Assembly (NCBI GenBank): GCA_026686845.1 | Contig: JAIVEN010000015.1 | Span: forward strand, 12,009,501-12,073,500 | Origin: Adenanthera pavonina | Taxonomy: Eukaryota; Streptophyta; Magnoliopsida; Fabales; Fabaceae | Length of the DNA: 64,000 bases | Reading direction: 5' to 3' | Part shown: one piece after another, positions 1 to 10,931 of the stretch | Layout of the letters: each line of letters starts with the position of its first letter | Position numbering within the stretch: the first letter of the stretch is position 1 | Translations under genes and position numbers: made by a program | Notes under the pieces: model-generated | Database searches by the model: none | What the model was told of the DNA's origin: nothing | The model's input: the letters and a program-made list of their open reading frames with translations, nothing else

Positions 1-416
1 AAGATAGGACCTTAAAAAAGGTTAGAAATATATATTAGATATGAATCCCTATCAATAATAAGATATTTTGCACCACCAATAAAAGATTTACTTACATCAC
101 GATTTGTAGATTGTCATTTTGACGAATTAATTTTTCCAATATTGGGAGGAAAGAATAAGCAGTTGGAAGAGGAAAATAGTTGAAATGAATTATCATTATC
201 CTATTTTGATTCTCGTACAAAACAATATGAACAAGAAGTTTAAAAGATAATTCAATTGCAAAGTTTAGCAAATCAATTGTCAAATGCATTTATTGACCCA
301 AAAAGAATGACTAAATTATATGTACCGGATGCTAATACTCCAATAAAAATTGATGTCCTTGTAGGACAATCAAAGTCTAAAGCATGCATAAAACGTGGTA
401 GAACCATCGGTTTTTA
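1..416 (+). pseudogene. Ty1/copia pol fragment (integrase to RT spacer)
   Basis: One continuous reading frame runs from the window edge to a TAA near 414 and is broken only by two in-frame stops (TGA near 181, TAA near 241). The decoded peptide has features typical of the integrase C-terminal and linker region of plant copia polyproteins: SRFVDCHFDE, an FPxLGG-like segment, FDSRTKQYEQE, LANQLSNAFIDPKR and KACIKRGRTIG. These are familiar from copia elements whose polyprotein reads FADCHFDE and KRGRPIGS at this place. It continues beyond the left edge, so the element's LTRs cannot be seen here. No reverse transcriptase follows on the right; the sequence becomes plain AT-rich DNA. It is a dead fragment and differs from the copia element at 25-37 kb. 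I am confident of family, not of clade. Confidence 0.75.
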
Positions 417-730
417 AAATATTTTACTAGAATTCTAAAATAAGGTATTTTTTTTAAAATATTTTAAATCTAAATAAAAGATAAATCATAATTCAAATAA
501 CTAAATTCTATGAATAAATACAAAAATAAGATCTAAATTCTAATAAATCCAAAATAAACTAAATTAAATCTAAATATTCTAATAAAATATCTTTATTTAA
601 AAATCATAATTATTCATTCTTTATCATTCCCTTCTCCTTAAAAGATCTCTTCTCTAAAAAGTTAAGCTCCACATTTTGTTTCATTTTTAACAAACTCCTC
701 ATCTGTTAACGAAGAAGGGACTGAATAAGC
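417..730. other. AT-rich spacer
   Basis: Very AT-rich sequence with no coding signal. It contains the first copy (708-731) of a 24-base direct repeat that recurs at 770-793 inside the serpin fragment. Confidence 0.6.
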
Positions 731-925
731 TATGTTTCCAAAATTATCCATAAGACATTCATAGAAGTCAACGAAGAAGGGACTGAATAAGCTGCAGCAG
801 TCCCTATCACTGGAATTTGTGGATGTTCACCATATATATATCAGAGCCATAGACTTTGTAGCTGACCACCCTTTTTTATTTGTCATTAGGGAAGATATGA
901 CTGGAACACTGTTGTTTGTTGACAG
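731..925 (+). pseudogene. serpin C-terminal fragment, copy A
   Basis: Decoded pieces match the C-terminal third of plant serpins. First comes YVSKIIHKTFIEVNEEGTE, which is the strand and hinge leading into the reactive-centre loop (consensus FIEVNEEGTEAAA). A TAA follows directly, then AAAVP. After an out-of-frame gap comes DFVADHPFLFVIREDMTG and TLLFV at about 870-923, the conserved serpin C-terminus. Serpins are normally about 390 residues; here only about 55 are recognisable, split over frames with an internal stop, so it is a pseudogene. The hinge coding sequence is partly duplicated: 24 bases at 708-731 and 770-793 are identical. A better preserved relative lies at 2660-3037. Confidence 0.75.
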
Positions 926-1002
926 TAATTTAAATGTCCTGACTCTGCCTAATTACTTCTTATTGGAAATAATAACAAACTTGATGAGTTGATGACTTGC
1001 CT

Positions 1003-1905
1003 ATGAAATACTTTGGATCCGTCCCCCAACCTACACGCTACAGGTAGTGAAACATTAGTTACAAAATACAACGAAGTTATCTTGCCCAGGAGCAGATCCA
1101 TTGAGGTTTGTATCCGATTCACATGGTTCATGGTTTATGACTATTTTTAAAATAGTATAATGCCAATGGGGCATCCATAATCTCCAACGATCACGTGGCT
1201 TTCACATGCTGGAGCGAGATTTTGAATCTTGTCTGCACTCCTTTCTCGGCCTTTGTAAAGTCTGCCAATTGATCCCACTGTATACTCAGTTAGGAAGTCC
1301 AAACTATATTCATAAATAATACTAATTCTAAATATAACTAATCTCACTTGGTGACGGTTGAATTGTGATCTGTAAGAGAATGCTAGGATAGACTCAACTT
1401 TTGTCGTGGGGCTGAGATCTTATATATTGTCGGTACAGAGTGGATCACTAATAGTAATATATATATATATATATATTGAAGGAGAAAGTGAATGTGGTAT
1501 TGACCCACAAAAGTGAAAGATTATATAACTTGCATGGTGAAACGTTTGGGAAGGAAAAGTAACCGGGGCTGTGTTGATTTTTGTATCCCTCTTGTTTAAG
1601 TACTTGGCTCAGTTTGTTAAATTGGAGATTAACAGTAAGCCTCGTCCGGAAAAGTGGACCCAAGCGAGCGAAGAGAGAAGGCATGGAAATACCACGATAT
1701 GAAAATGGACATGAAAGACGAAGTTGCTGATTTGATGAATATCCTTTTTTATTTCGTGAGAGTAATGAAAGGAAAGAAAGAAATAAATTAATGAGAATGG
1801 AAGTTTCAAATTTATGTTATGGGCAAGGGACTGAGGCAGCAAGGGGAAGTATGGCAGTTGGGGGATGATGATGGATGGACTGAAGAAGAGGATAAGAAAT
1901 GGCAT
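1003..1905. repeat. duplicated segment, left arm
   Basis: Noncoding sequence downstream of serpin fragment A that is collinear with 3270-4345, downstream of serpin fragment B. Matching landmarks by eye: TCTCCAACGATCACGTGG (about 1180 and 3682), ACTTGGTGACGGTTGAAT against ACTTGGTAACGGTTGAAT (about 1347 and 3893), GGTATTGACCCACAAAA (about 1496 and 4070), and GATGATGGATGGACTGAAGA (about 1867 and 4306). Small insertions and deletions separate the arms. The segment therefore duplicated together with the serpin 3' end. Confidence 0.75.
1459..1477. repeat. (AT)n microsatellite
   Basis: Uninterrupted alternating A and T, about nine units. Confidence 0.85.
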
Positions 1906-2659
1906 TCGTTATGGTGAGACCCAAAAAAGAAGAAGAAGAAGAAGAAGATAGGAAGTAGATCCATTCCACGGGTAGTGATCGATTAAAGGATGAGCTCCTT
2001 TAGTATATATCATCCACCATATGATTAACTATACGGAAACATTCACACCCACCCACATGTTTTACTTCAAAGTTACGATTATTGTAATTAATATATGTAC
2101 CCTACAGTGTGTGTTACTGTTATTGTATGCATAGAGTAGTAGACTAACCACTACGCACGGTGAGGCCTCTTATATGTTCAAGGCTATTAATCTAAGCAAG
2201 CTATATAAATGTTGAACATGAATCTTAATCCGAAGTCATATACAAAGGAGCTATATATATAAATAGCAATAATCAGAAAGGAAATCATATTAAGATGTCC
2301 TAATTAACTAGTACCCTACGAACATTATTCATAGCGATATATATAGCAATATTGCATCTTATTTCCTATATATTTGATACAATGACTAAGTGGCCCCTAT
2401 GCATTAATCTCGTAGCTCAAATGTGCAAGGCCGTTGGCAATGCCATTTTGAAAATAAAAATATTATTGTTTAAAATTATTTAACAATTTAAAAAAGTAGT
2501 TTAGAATCATTTAAAATAAAACCAAATATATATGCAATCAAAAGTATTGTTCAAATTTGCCATATGATGTTAGCTTTAAGTGACAAGGTGCGATGGGGTA
2601 TAGGTAAAAATCAATGACTTCAAAGTAAACTTCAAAGTTCAAACCCTCCTAATATAACC
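1906..2659. other. intergenic spacer
   Basis: Between the duplicated arms. A short (GAA)n-like purine run lies at about 1928-1950 and AT-rich DNA follows. No gene signal was seen. Confidence 0.5.
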
Positions 2660-3037
2660 CATAAAAATACTGTTCATTTTTCTTGGAACGCCATGCATCT
2701 TCCTGAAACCAAAATTCACGGGTTTAAACTTCCAAGGTGCTAAAGGAAGTTGGGGTAACATTTGCATTCTCCAGTGGAGAGTTGACAGAAATGGTGGATT
2801 ATGCAAATAGTCAAGAGCTATATATGTGTTTCCGACATATTCCATAAGGCATTCATCGAAGTCAATGAAGAATGGACTGAAACTGCAGCAAGCACTTTTT
2901 TAATTGAGGAGAGGTGTTCGTGGGAAGAGGATTATGTAGACTTTGTAGCTGACCACCCGTTCCTATTTGTGATAAGAGAAAGTATGACTGGAACGCTACT
3001 GTTTGTGGGGCAAGTGCACAATCCTGTTGCTGAATGA
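2660..3037 (+). pseudogene. serpin C-terminal fragment, copy B
   Basis: Frame 1 (about 2734-2845) decodes KVLKEVGVTFAFSSGELTEM, matching the serpin segment KVLKELGL..PFS..LTEMV, then runs into TAA at 2845-2847. The same stretch continues correctly only in the next frame (from about 2810): YICVSDIFHKAFIEVNEE, then WTETAAS at the hinge, then DFVADHPFLFVIRESMTG, TLLFVGQVHNP, and TGA at 3035. A single frameshift near 2815-2835 therefore separates two well preserved halves. The hinge glycine of the usual NEEGTEA is W, and the reactive loop is not serpin-like. The N-terminal two thirds are absent. This is a pseudogene fragment, less decayed than copy A. Serpins are serine or cysteine protease inhibitors; no function is expected here. 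Confidence 0.78.
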
Positions 3038-3269
3038 CATCGTTAGTCTGACATGTTATTTATATTACTTAATCCTAATCCTATGCTCATGTTATTTATA
3101 TTGCGTAATCCTATTCCTATAAATGTTTCCGCATTATATGTTGTTGCTAGCCGTAGTTTAAGTTTCCCACTCTTCTTAGTTTAGAAATATACCTAGAGAT
3201 GACTTATCTCAGGACCTGAAAAAATTGATGACTTATCATCTGTTTTTGAAAGAAATGCTTTCGTTCACT

Positions 3270-3588
3270 CCCCCTCTTCCCACTGGCTCTTTTCGGCTAC
3301 ACGCAATGGGTACTGAAGCATTAACCACAAGATACAAATAGGTTATTGGGGAGGAGTAGTACCGTTAAGGGGAGCATCCGAGACACATGGTTTATGGTTT
3401 AACATTATTAAGTGGTTTTATAACTGCATATAGTTCCATGCTAATTAATATGTGCGTGTGTGTAGCAGACAATGAAGCTGTAAAGATTTTATGGGGGATT
3501 GAACTTCAATTGAGAATAAACAATGGAACAAGGGTTCCCCAGTTGTGGTCGGTGCACCACTGCACTGCCGACGGCAATTATATTCTAA

Positions 3589-3634
<46 letters not shown>

Positions 3635-4345
3635 ACCATCTAATCAAGTAGTAAACAAATAGTATATTGGTGCATTTATGGTCTCCAACGATCACGTGGA
3701 TTTCACATGCTGGTGCAAGATTTTAAATCTGGGCTACTCCTTTTCTATATCGGCCTCTGTAAGTCTGTCTATGGCTCTATCAGATGGCCAGTTGATCCCA
3801 CTCTATACTCTTCCTTCTAAATCTACGTGTAGTTAGGAAGTTCAAACTATATTCCTAAATATTACTAATATTCTAAAGTATGACCAATCTTACTTGGTAA
3901 CGGTTGAATTTGATCTGCAAGATAATGCTATAGGATAAACTCAACTATTGTCTTGGGGTTGAGATCTTATTGTCGGTACAGTTGGATCACTGTAGTAATA
4001 TATGAGACCCAAGTAAGATAATGCATGCATGTCAGAGGAAACGCCAATTCTTGAAAGAGAGAGTGAATGTGGTATTGACCCACAAAAAGGAAAGATTATA
4101 TAGCTTGCATGGTGGAACGTTGGCAAAAGTGGACCCAAAAAGAGATGGCATTGAAATACCAGAAACTGAAAATGGACAAACCATGAAAGACAAAGTTGCT
4201 GATTTGAATATCTTTTTTTCATGAGAATGGAAATTTCAAATTTATGTTATGGGCAAGAGGGACTGATGCAGCAAGGGGAGTGTGTGGCAGTTGAGTTGGG
4301 GTGACGATGATGGATGGACTGAAGAAGAGGATAAGAAATTGCGTT
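3270..4345. repeat. duplicated segment, right arm
   Basis: Collinear with 1003-1905 (see that entry for landmarks). It differs by substitutions, the (TTA)n expansion at 3591-3633 and several short insertions. No ORF in it looks like a gene. Confidence 0.75.
3591..3633. repeat. (TTA)n microsatellite
   Basis: About 14 uninterrupted TTA units. The left duplicated arm lacks it, so it arose or expanded after the duplication. Confidence 0.9.
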
Positions 4346-4837
4346 ACCGATATAATTAATAGGAAGGCCTACCTTGTAAGCAAGTTTGAGCACCTCGAAC
4401 ATTGTAGCCCATACATCATATCTCACTCAACTCAGATCTTTGACTTTAATACAAATGCTCTCACAACTACCCAACCATAACGTAATCTCGGCTCTCATTT
4501 CTTCCTTCTTTCTCTCACCCATTCCCTGCATAATACGAAAAGGCGTAAACTCTTTCGTATGAATTCAATGATATATATATATATATATTAATTGGATATA
4601 GCAGATATGACCAGACTTACTTTTTATTCATTCATTTATTTATTTATTTCCTTCCCTTATAGAAGAGCCATCCAAGCTTGCTTTTTAATTAGTTTCCGCC
4701 TACTCTGCTTTTTAATACTCTCTCTGGTGGCTCGGAAATAAAATAAACAAGAATCGGAATAGCCTCTAGCCCCTCCATAGACAACAAGAGAAAAGAAGAT
4801 CAGACGTGAAGAAATAAGTATAGGAATAAGGTAGAAA
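4346..4837. other. upstream region of the NAT gene
   Basis: Holds an (AT)n run at about 4570-4588, some 250 bases before the transporter ATG, and pyrimidine-rich and ATTT-repeat stretches. The AT run could act as a TATA element, but it is low-complexity DNA and I do not call it a promoter. The 5' UTR presumably lies at about 4650-4837. Confidence 0.4.
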
Positions 4838-7800
4838 ATGGGGGAGACGGAGAACCAGCAGCCACCGCCGCCGGTACAAGCACCTCCGCCGGGACCACCA
4901 CCGCCTAATCTTGCACTTTCAAGGGGACCCACTTGGACACCAGCCGAGCAACTCCTTCAGCTTGACTACTGCATTCACTCAAATCCTTCATGGCGTCAGT
5001 ATCTCCCTTTCATTCTCCCCTTTCCTCCTTATATACTTCGATTTTCCCAGTCACTTCATTAATAAATATCTTTTGTTTACTCCAAAAAGCTGGAAAAAGT
5101 CATGGCTACGTTAAAAGCAGTTAGAGATGTAATGTCGAGAGGCTTCTTCTAAATTTTTTTATCTGTAAATGAATAATCATTATGTCTCTATGAAGGAATC
5201 TTGTTCTGGACTTCCCTTCTATATCCAAAACTTGTTCAACGAGTTAGTTGCAAATGGCTTCTTGCTGCCTTTTCCGGTGTGATTCTTTTAAAAGTTCCAT
5301 TTTTCATATTATTAGAATACGATAGTACCGTAAAGTCAAACTAATCTCAAGTGGTAATGTGATAGCGTGGCACATATAAACATCATGTAAACCAATTTCA
5401 AAGTCTTTAGTTTATAATTTTCCCCTTTCCTTTGTGACTATTTAATACCTCAAAATAATTGGCAGCGGAGGCGGTTTTACTGGCTTTCCAGCACTACATT
5501 GTGATGCTCGGAACAACAGTTCTGATCGCAACCACCCTCGTCCCCCAAATGGGTGGGAACCATGTAAGTTCGCTTTGTGATATACAGTAATTTATGTTGG
5601 GCTCGGATTCATCTTAGATTCGTGGTAGATTTTGAGTGTTGGGTGTTGTGGAGCAGGGAGACAAAGCCCGTGTGATTCAATCCTTGTTGTTCATGTCTGG
5701 AGTGAACACACTGCTTCAGACCTTGATTGGGTCAAGGCTTCCTACAGTGATGAGTGGATCTCTTGCATTCACCCTCCCCGTTATGTCTATCATAAATGGT
5801 TACACTGACCGCATATTCGAGTCTGAGCATGAGGTTTGTGTACTTAAAACAGCTTTTACCTCTGAACTAAGCACGGTCTCAACCAAGTTTTCAATCTGAT
5901 TTCTTTCTTAGAGTTGAAACTCGGGGATCATAACACGTTATGATGTTGTTGCTTGTAGAGGTTTCTCTACATAATGAGAACAATCCAAGGGTCACTTATT
6001 GTCTCTTCTTTCATCAACATCTTTCTTGGCTATAGTAAAGTATGGGGAAACTTAACGAGGTAATTTATATGAATTTTTTAATCCCTCCATATAGTTTTAA
6101 CAATCCACGGTGTATATCTGCTGCCGCATTAATAGTTAGACACAGCATTAGTTTTTCCTTCTTTTTGGTCAGGCACTTTAGTCCGATAGTCATTGTTCCA
6201 GTGGTTTGCGTGGTGGGTCTTGGTCTGTTCATGAGGGGCTTTCCAATGGTAAATAATCCTAATGCACTCTCAAGACTGAATGCATTATTGGCTATAACAA
6301 TAAAATAAAAAGGCGAAGAAGTTCATTAAATAACTTTTCTTGTACTATACACAGCTTGCGAATTGCGTGGAGATTGGACTCCCAATGCTCATTCTAGTGG
6401 TCATAACCCAGCAGGTTCTATATCTCATCCGAAATAATATTCTAGTTTTATGATCCTCTGCTATATATATAACAACACCTTTATTCCGGTGGGGTGATAT
6501 AGTATTTGAAGCGCCTTCATGTTACCACACATCATGTACTGGAGAGGTTTGCTTTGCTTCTCTGCATTGGCATTATCTGGGCTTTTGCTGCTGTCCTCAC
6601 TGTGTCTGGTGCCTACTCTACTGCTAAAGAACGCACCCAAGAGAGTTGACGAACAGATCGCTCCTACCTCCTTTCTTCTGCTCCTTGGTATGTTCAGATA
6701 CAATTAGCTTTATGCCCTTTTTGTGGATACTTGTTGTAACATGCATATTGTTTTTATTCTAGGATTAAAATTCCTTATCCATTTCAGTGGGGTACCCCCA
6801 TATTCAGAGCTAGCCATGTCTTTGGGATGATGGGGGCTGCACTTGTCACCTCCGCAGAGGTCTAACAACTATTCCTCAAAACTATTGGTTTCCATGTTAC
6901 ATGTTACTCTTATTTTTCAAGACAATGCGTTAAAACTGATGATCTGCTCTGGAGTTTCTCTTGTTGATGAAATTTTGAATACTTTGATGCAGTCAACTGG
7001 CACTTTCTTTGCTGCAGCCAGGATTTCTGGTGCAACGCCCCCTCCTGCACATGTGCTCAGCCGAAGTATTGGGCTGCAGGTAAAGATTTAGACGTCTTGC
7101 TTCTCTATGATTATTTTAATTTAATTTCTTGCTCTTTTAAGTCAGTAGAAAAATCTGATACGCTGACTGGATTTACAATCTAACCTGTTCTTTTTCACCT
7201 TCCTATATGTAGGGTATTGGCATGCTACTCGAGGGCATATTTGGGTCTGTTGTTGGTACTACTGCATCTGTGTAAGAAAGAAATGTTCCAGAATTGTATC
7301 AAAGCTTCATTTTACTACTCTTATACCGACTGATCCAATTGATATTGCAGTGAGAATGTTGGGCTGCTTGGACTAACCCATATAGGGAGCAGAAGAGTAG
7401 TGCAGATATCATGTGGTTTCATGATATTCTTCTCTATTTTTGGTATACTAATTTACCTGGAAGTAGTTGAGGGGAATTTCCTTTCGGTCGTACATTTTGT
7501 TTTTTTGGGTGTAATTGTCTTCCCATGTCTCCTAACGTTCAGGGAAATTTGGAGCCTTTTTTGCATCAATTCCTTTACCAGTATTTGCTGCTATATACTG
7601 TGTTTTATATGGTATTGTGGGTAAGTGATGTTGCTATTATTTATCCATTTTATAAGAATTCTGACTTGTAGTTAACAACTCAATGAGAAATCTCTATGTT
7701 TTGGCAGCTGCAATTGGGATCTCATTCATGCAATTTGCGAATAACAATTCAATGAGAAATCTCTATGCTTTGGGGCTAACCTTGTTTCTGGGGATTTCCA

Positions 7801-8195
7801 TACCCCAATATTTTGTCACCAACACAGCACCAGATGGTCATGGTCCAGTTAGAACAGCCGGTGGATGGGTAAGTCATAAGTGAACTTCGTTTCCTGTGAT
7901 TATCTAGGCCGTATTTGTCATTGTTCCTTTATTTATAGCACTACGTTATCTGATGGAGTTGATTTTGTGACAACAGTTCAATGACATCTTGAACACCATA
8001 TTCTCGTCATCCCCTGCTGTGGCAATAATTGTTGGAACACTTGTTGACAACACACTGGAAGCGAAACATACAGCTAACGATAGAGGAGTACCATGGTGGG
8101 TGCCCTTCCAAAACAGGAAGGGAGATGTTAGAAATGACGAGTTTTACAGTCTTCCTCTCAGGATCAGTGAGTACATGCCCACCAGATTTCTCTAA
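4838..8195 (+). CDS. nucleobase-ascorbate transporter (NAT/NCS2), one in-frame stop
   Basis: Plasma-membrane multi-pass transporter family for xanthine, uric acid, uracil or ascorbate; the plant substrate is often unknown. Fourteen exons with GT-AG junctions: 4838-4994, 5466-5563, 5657-5833, 5959-6059, 6173-6248, 6355-6414, 6503-6687, 6763-6859, 6993-7079, 7213-7271, 7351-7442, 7543-7620, 7708-7868, 7977-8195. They total 1647 nt, exactly 549 codons, close to the usual plant length of about 530-540. A proline-rich N-terminus precedes LQLDYCIHSNPSW; the QH motif AFQHYIVMLG is at 59-68, and the protein ends MPTRFL as in the NAT5/6/7 group. Two oddities: codon 272 is TGA (6647-6649) where relatives have Cys in QSCRTDR, and the family signature ENVGxxxxT(R/K/G) ends in His (7379-7381). 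With everything else intact this is a very recent pseudogene, a null allele or a sequence error. The gene converges on the OSB gene. Confidence 0.88.
6647..6649 (+). other. premature TGA in NAT exon 7
   Basis: Exon 7 starts TAT TTG AAG CGC at 6503 and reads on in frame through CKERTQES-like family sequence to this TGA, after which the same frame resumes RTDRSYLLSSAPW. Family members have TGC or TGT (Cys) at this codon. One base change (C or T to A) would explain it. Confidence 0.85.
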
Positions 8196-8912
8196 TATGC
8201 CAATTTATGTGCTTTTTCTTGAGCCTCCTTTCGCAATGACATCGTTAAATGTCGCCACTTTGATACTCAAACTTCATTTCAATTGTATGAATGGATTCGG
8301 GTGTGATAGCAATTCTACCACTATGACATCGTCTTTGCATAGTTCAATCATACAAAACGCCCAGTTATGGCGTTACCGATTGTATATTTTGTTCGAAGGC
8401 ACTAAGATGACGCTTTAAAGTCAATGACGACGTATTCCGTGCATATCATAAGCAAGAAGTGAAGTTTCCAAGATGAAGCGGAATTTTCAACGTTAATCAT
8501 TAGTAAAACATTAATCTTTGATCAGTATCGAGCATTCTACAACCATGTCATACACCAATTCCTATAACTTACATATAACTATATGCATATATAAAGGCCT
8601 CCCATGCAAAAATCTGATTAGAGTAATTACTAGGATTATTTTCCCTTTCGGCTAAGGGGTGCTCAACAACCTAGTTAAAGAATCTAACAGCTGATATGTG
8701 CGGCCCTATGTTTCAAGCTTCATACTTTACTGCAATAGCAATGATAAGTGATTTCCATTATATCGCTCCCCCGAAAAAAACTATAAACAGGTAAGCCCTC
8801 TATCTAATATATTTACCAATGGGAGCCTAAAACACAAAACTCTCGTGCACCAGGCCCCAAGACCATAATCGTATTCTTTCATTGTTTTTTTGCTTTGTTA
8901 ATCATGGCTTTG
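8196..8912. other. convergent 3' intergenic region
   Basis: 717 bases between the stop codons of the NAT gene (+) and the OSB gene (-). It must hold both 3' UTRs and polyadenylation regions. No other gene was seen. Confidence 0.6.
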
Positions 8913-10537
8913 TTAATCATGGTAGTCCCAAATGCTGACTCTAGAACGAGGACCTACAACTTCTGCGATTTCTGAATCAAGTTTTTGAAGTTGTCTTTTA
9001 ACCCATGGAGGATCATCTTGACTCAGCCACAAAGCTTCACCAGTATCCTTGTGCTTAAAGTCAGGTGAATTTGGATTTACCTTGCGCTTCCTGTTATCCC
9101 ACCACTCATGTGGATTGGTAAAAAACACTTGCCACAAGTGAAGCCGGTTTTCATAATCTGTCAGATCAAAGAAAAACATGTGCATCCACAACAAACACAG
9201 GAAAATGCAAGGAAAAAAGTCATTGTGATGTGATATCAAGTTTGTAATTTTTAAGACTCAGTTAAAACCAACTTCATCATTAATGGAAGATAAGCTAGTT
9301 CTATGGTTTAAACTTCACATTCTATAAAGGAATGTTAATGTGTGCAAAAAAATATATATGTCCATCCCAAGTCCTATTAGTCAGACTTCAGTGCCTTAAA
9401 TTGCATAAGACAAATCATCTGCTTATAATACACTTCTAATAGAACTTTATAGCATACATGCATAAAAATTACATAAGAAGGATCTTCAAATATTGCCTCA
9501 AGGTTCATATTACTAAAGCAAAACTTTGAAGCATTTCCAAACAAAAAGGATTGAGTGTGTGAGAGAGGGAGGGAGAGGGCATCAACAAGCAACATACCTT
9601 CAGTAGATTCTTGGTGACATGGCCTTCCAGCAACAAAATTTAACTCCTTCACAATTACCTTCAGAGAAAAAATGGGAATTTTTAACAGTACGTTACACAC
9701 AAAGATAAACTAGCACAAATATCAAATTCTATTCCAATATAGAGAAAATAAAACAGCCCAAGCAGAGAACAGTCGGACAAGAATTATAGATTGATTAGAC
9801 ATGTACGGTACAACAAAAAGAAAGAAAGAAAGAAATATGGACCTTATAAGACAATTGGATGTTTCCTCTCCCACAATCTTTTACGTAAGACTCTAAACAA
9901 CCTGAAACAAAAATAAAATCGTTTCGTTTTAAATGTTTGGAAGCAAATTCTGCCACACCGTCCCACATATCCAGAAGTACCCTGGTCAAAAGGTGGAAAA
10001 CAAATGTTCTGATTAAAAACTATTCACCAAATCTATGACTTCTGCTTATAACAATTGTTTTAACTTGCAGCTGCAAATTTCAACTACGGCAAAGTAAATG
10101 GGCCAAAAAGTAAACGCAAAGGATGCCATCAATCTAAACCAGAATAACAGTTCCAGGCTTAATAAGATCATTAATTTGACACAAATTGTGAATTTTATGA
10201 GTGACAAATCTCACCTGAAGGACGAACCGTTGGAGTTTTGGACTTTTAGCCAAGTGTACACTCCAAAAGCATGGGTCTTTCTTTTAATAATCCGAAGATC
10301 ATGGGCAACGGAGCCAATAAAACTGGCCTTATTATCGAGTTGTTTGCACCACTTAATAACCCCTGGTCGCCGGAATTTGAGAGCGTGCTGATAGACCGCG
10401 CTGCCAGCATGGACGTCGTCGTCGAATGAGTTTCGCAAGGGATTGCGAGTCAAAGACAAAGAAGAGAAGCGAGAACATTTTTGCGGAGACGAAAGTATAG
10501 CTTTGGCAAGATGGGAAATAACACCCCGGCACAGCAT
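8913..10537 (-). CDS. organellar single-stranded DNA-binding protein, OSB family
   Basis: Plant-specific organellar ssDNA-binding protein; family members restrain recombination in mitochondrial or plastid DNA. Four exons read on the minus strand: 10537-10215, 9981-9843, 9658-9598, 9157-8913, all with GT-AG junctions, 768 nt, 255 residues (family members with one PDF motif are about 260). An in-frame TGA two codons before the ATG fixes the start. Residues 1-38 lack acidic residues and are rich in Arg, Ser and Leu, fitting a mitochondrial or plastid presequence. An OB-fold region covers about 50-170, including WCKQLDNKASFIGSV and LKRNDFIFVSGCLESY. One C-terminal PDF motif starts at about Trp183 and includes WWDNRK (193-198), PNSPDFKHKDTGEALWLS (203-220) and PPWVK. 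Nothing looks broken. Family assignment is firm; which OSB member and which organelle is not. Confidence 0.92.
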
Positions 10538-10931
10538 CGATCAGCGTCAGCCAGCCTGATCAATTCCTCTGAACGATTGTGCCGGCCCGCCGGCGTCCCG
10601 GGTTTCAACAAACTTTTCCCGCCGATGCTGTGATTCTTGGGGAAGGGTTTCTTTATGAAATGGAAAATGAAAGGCAAAGAAAAAGAAAAATATTTTGGGA
10701 TTTTTTAATTAAAATATATTTTAATGGTTTTGTGGGCTGGGCTACAACGCCGACTCAGGTGACGAGTCACTTGGCCCTTTTAGTGGGCTATAACACTATT
10801 GAATATGTAATCAGCATCACTTCTCTCACTAAAAAAATATATATAATCAGCATCACTTCAAATTTTATAGCAAAAAGAAAAAAGCATTATTTCAAATTTT
10901 GTGCAATGTACGAAAAAAAAACGTATTTAGT
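10538..10931. other. upstream region of the OSB gene
   Basis: Promoter side of the minus-strand OSB gene. It is locally GC-richer to about 10625 and then becomes AT-rich. A GACTC..GAGTC imperfect palindrome lies at about 10752-10768. No further gene is supported. Confidence 0.4.

Noticed and set aside
2639..2845. 68-codon minus-strand ORF
   Set aside because: It is the reverse of serpin fragment B, whose + strand reading explains the sequence.
3387..3639. ORFs of poly-Leu and poly-Ile on both strands
   Set aside because: Produced by the (TTA)n microsatellite at 3591-3633.
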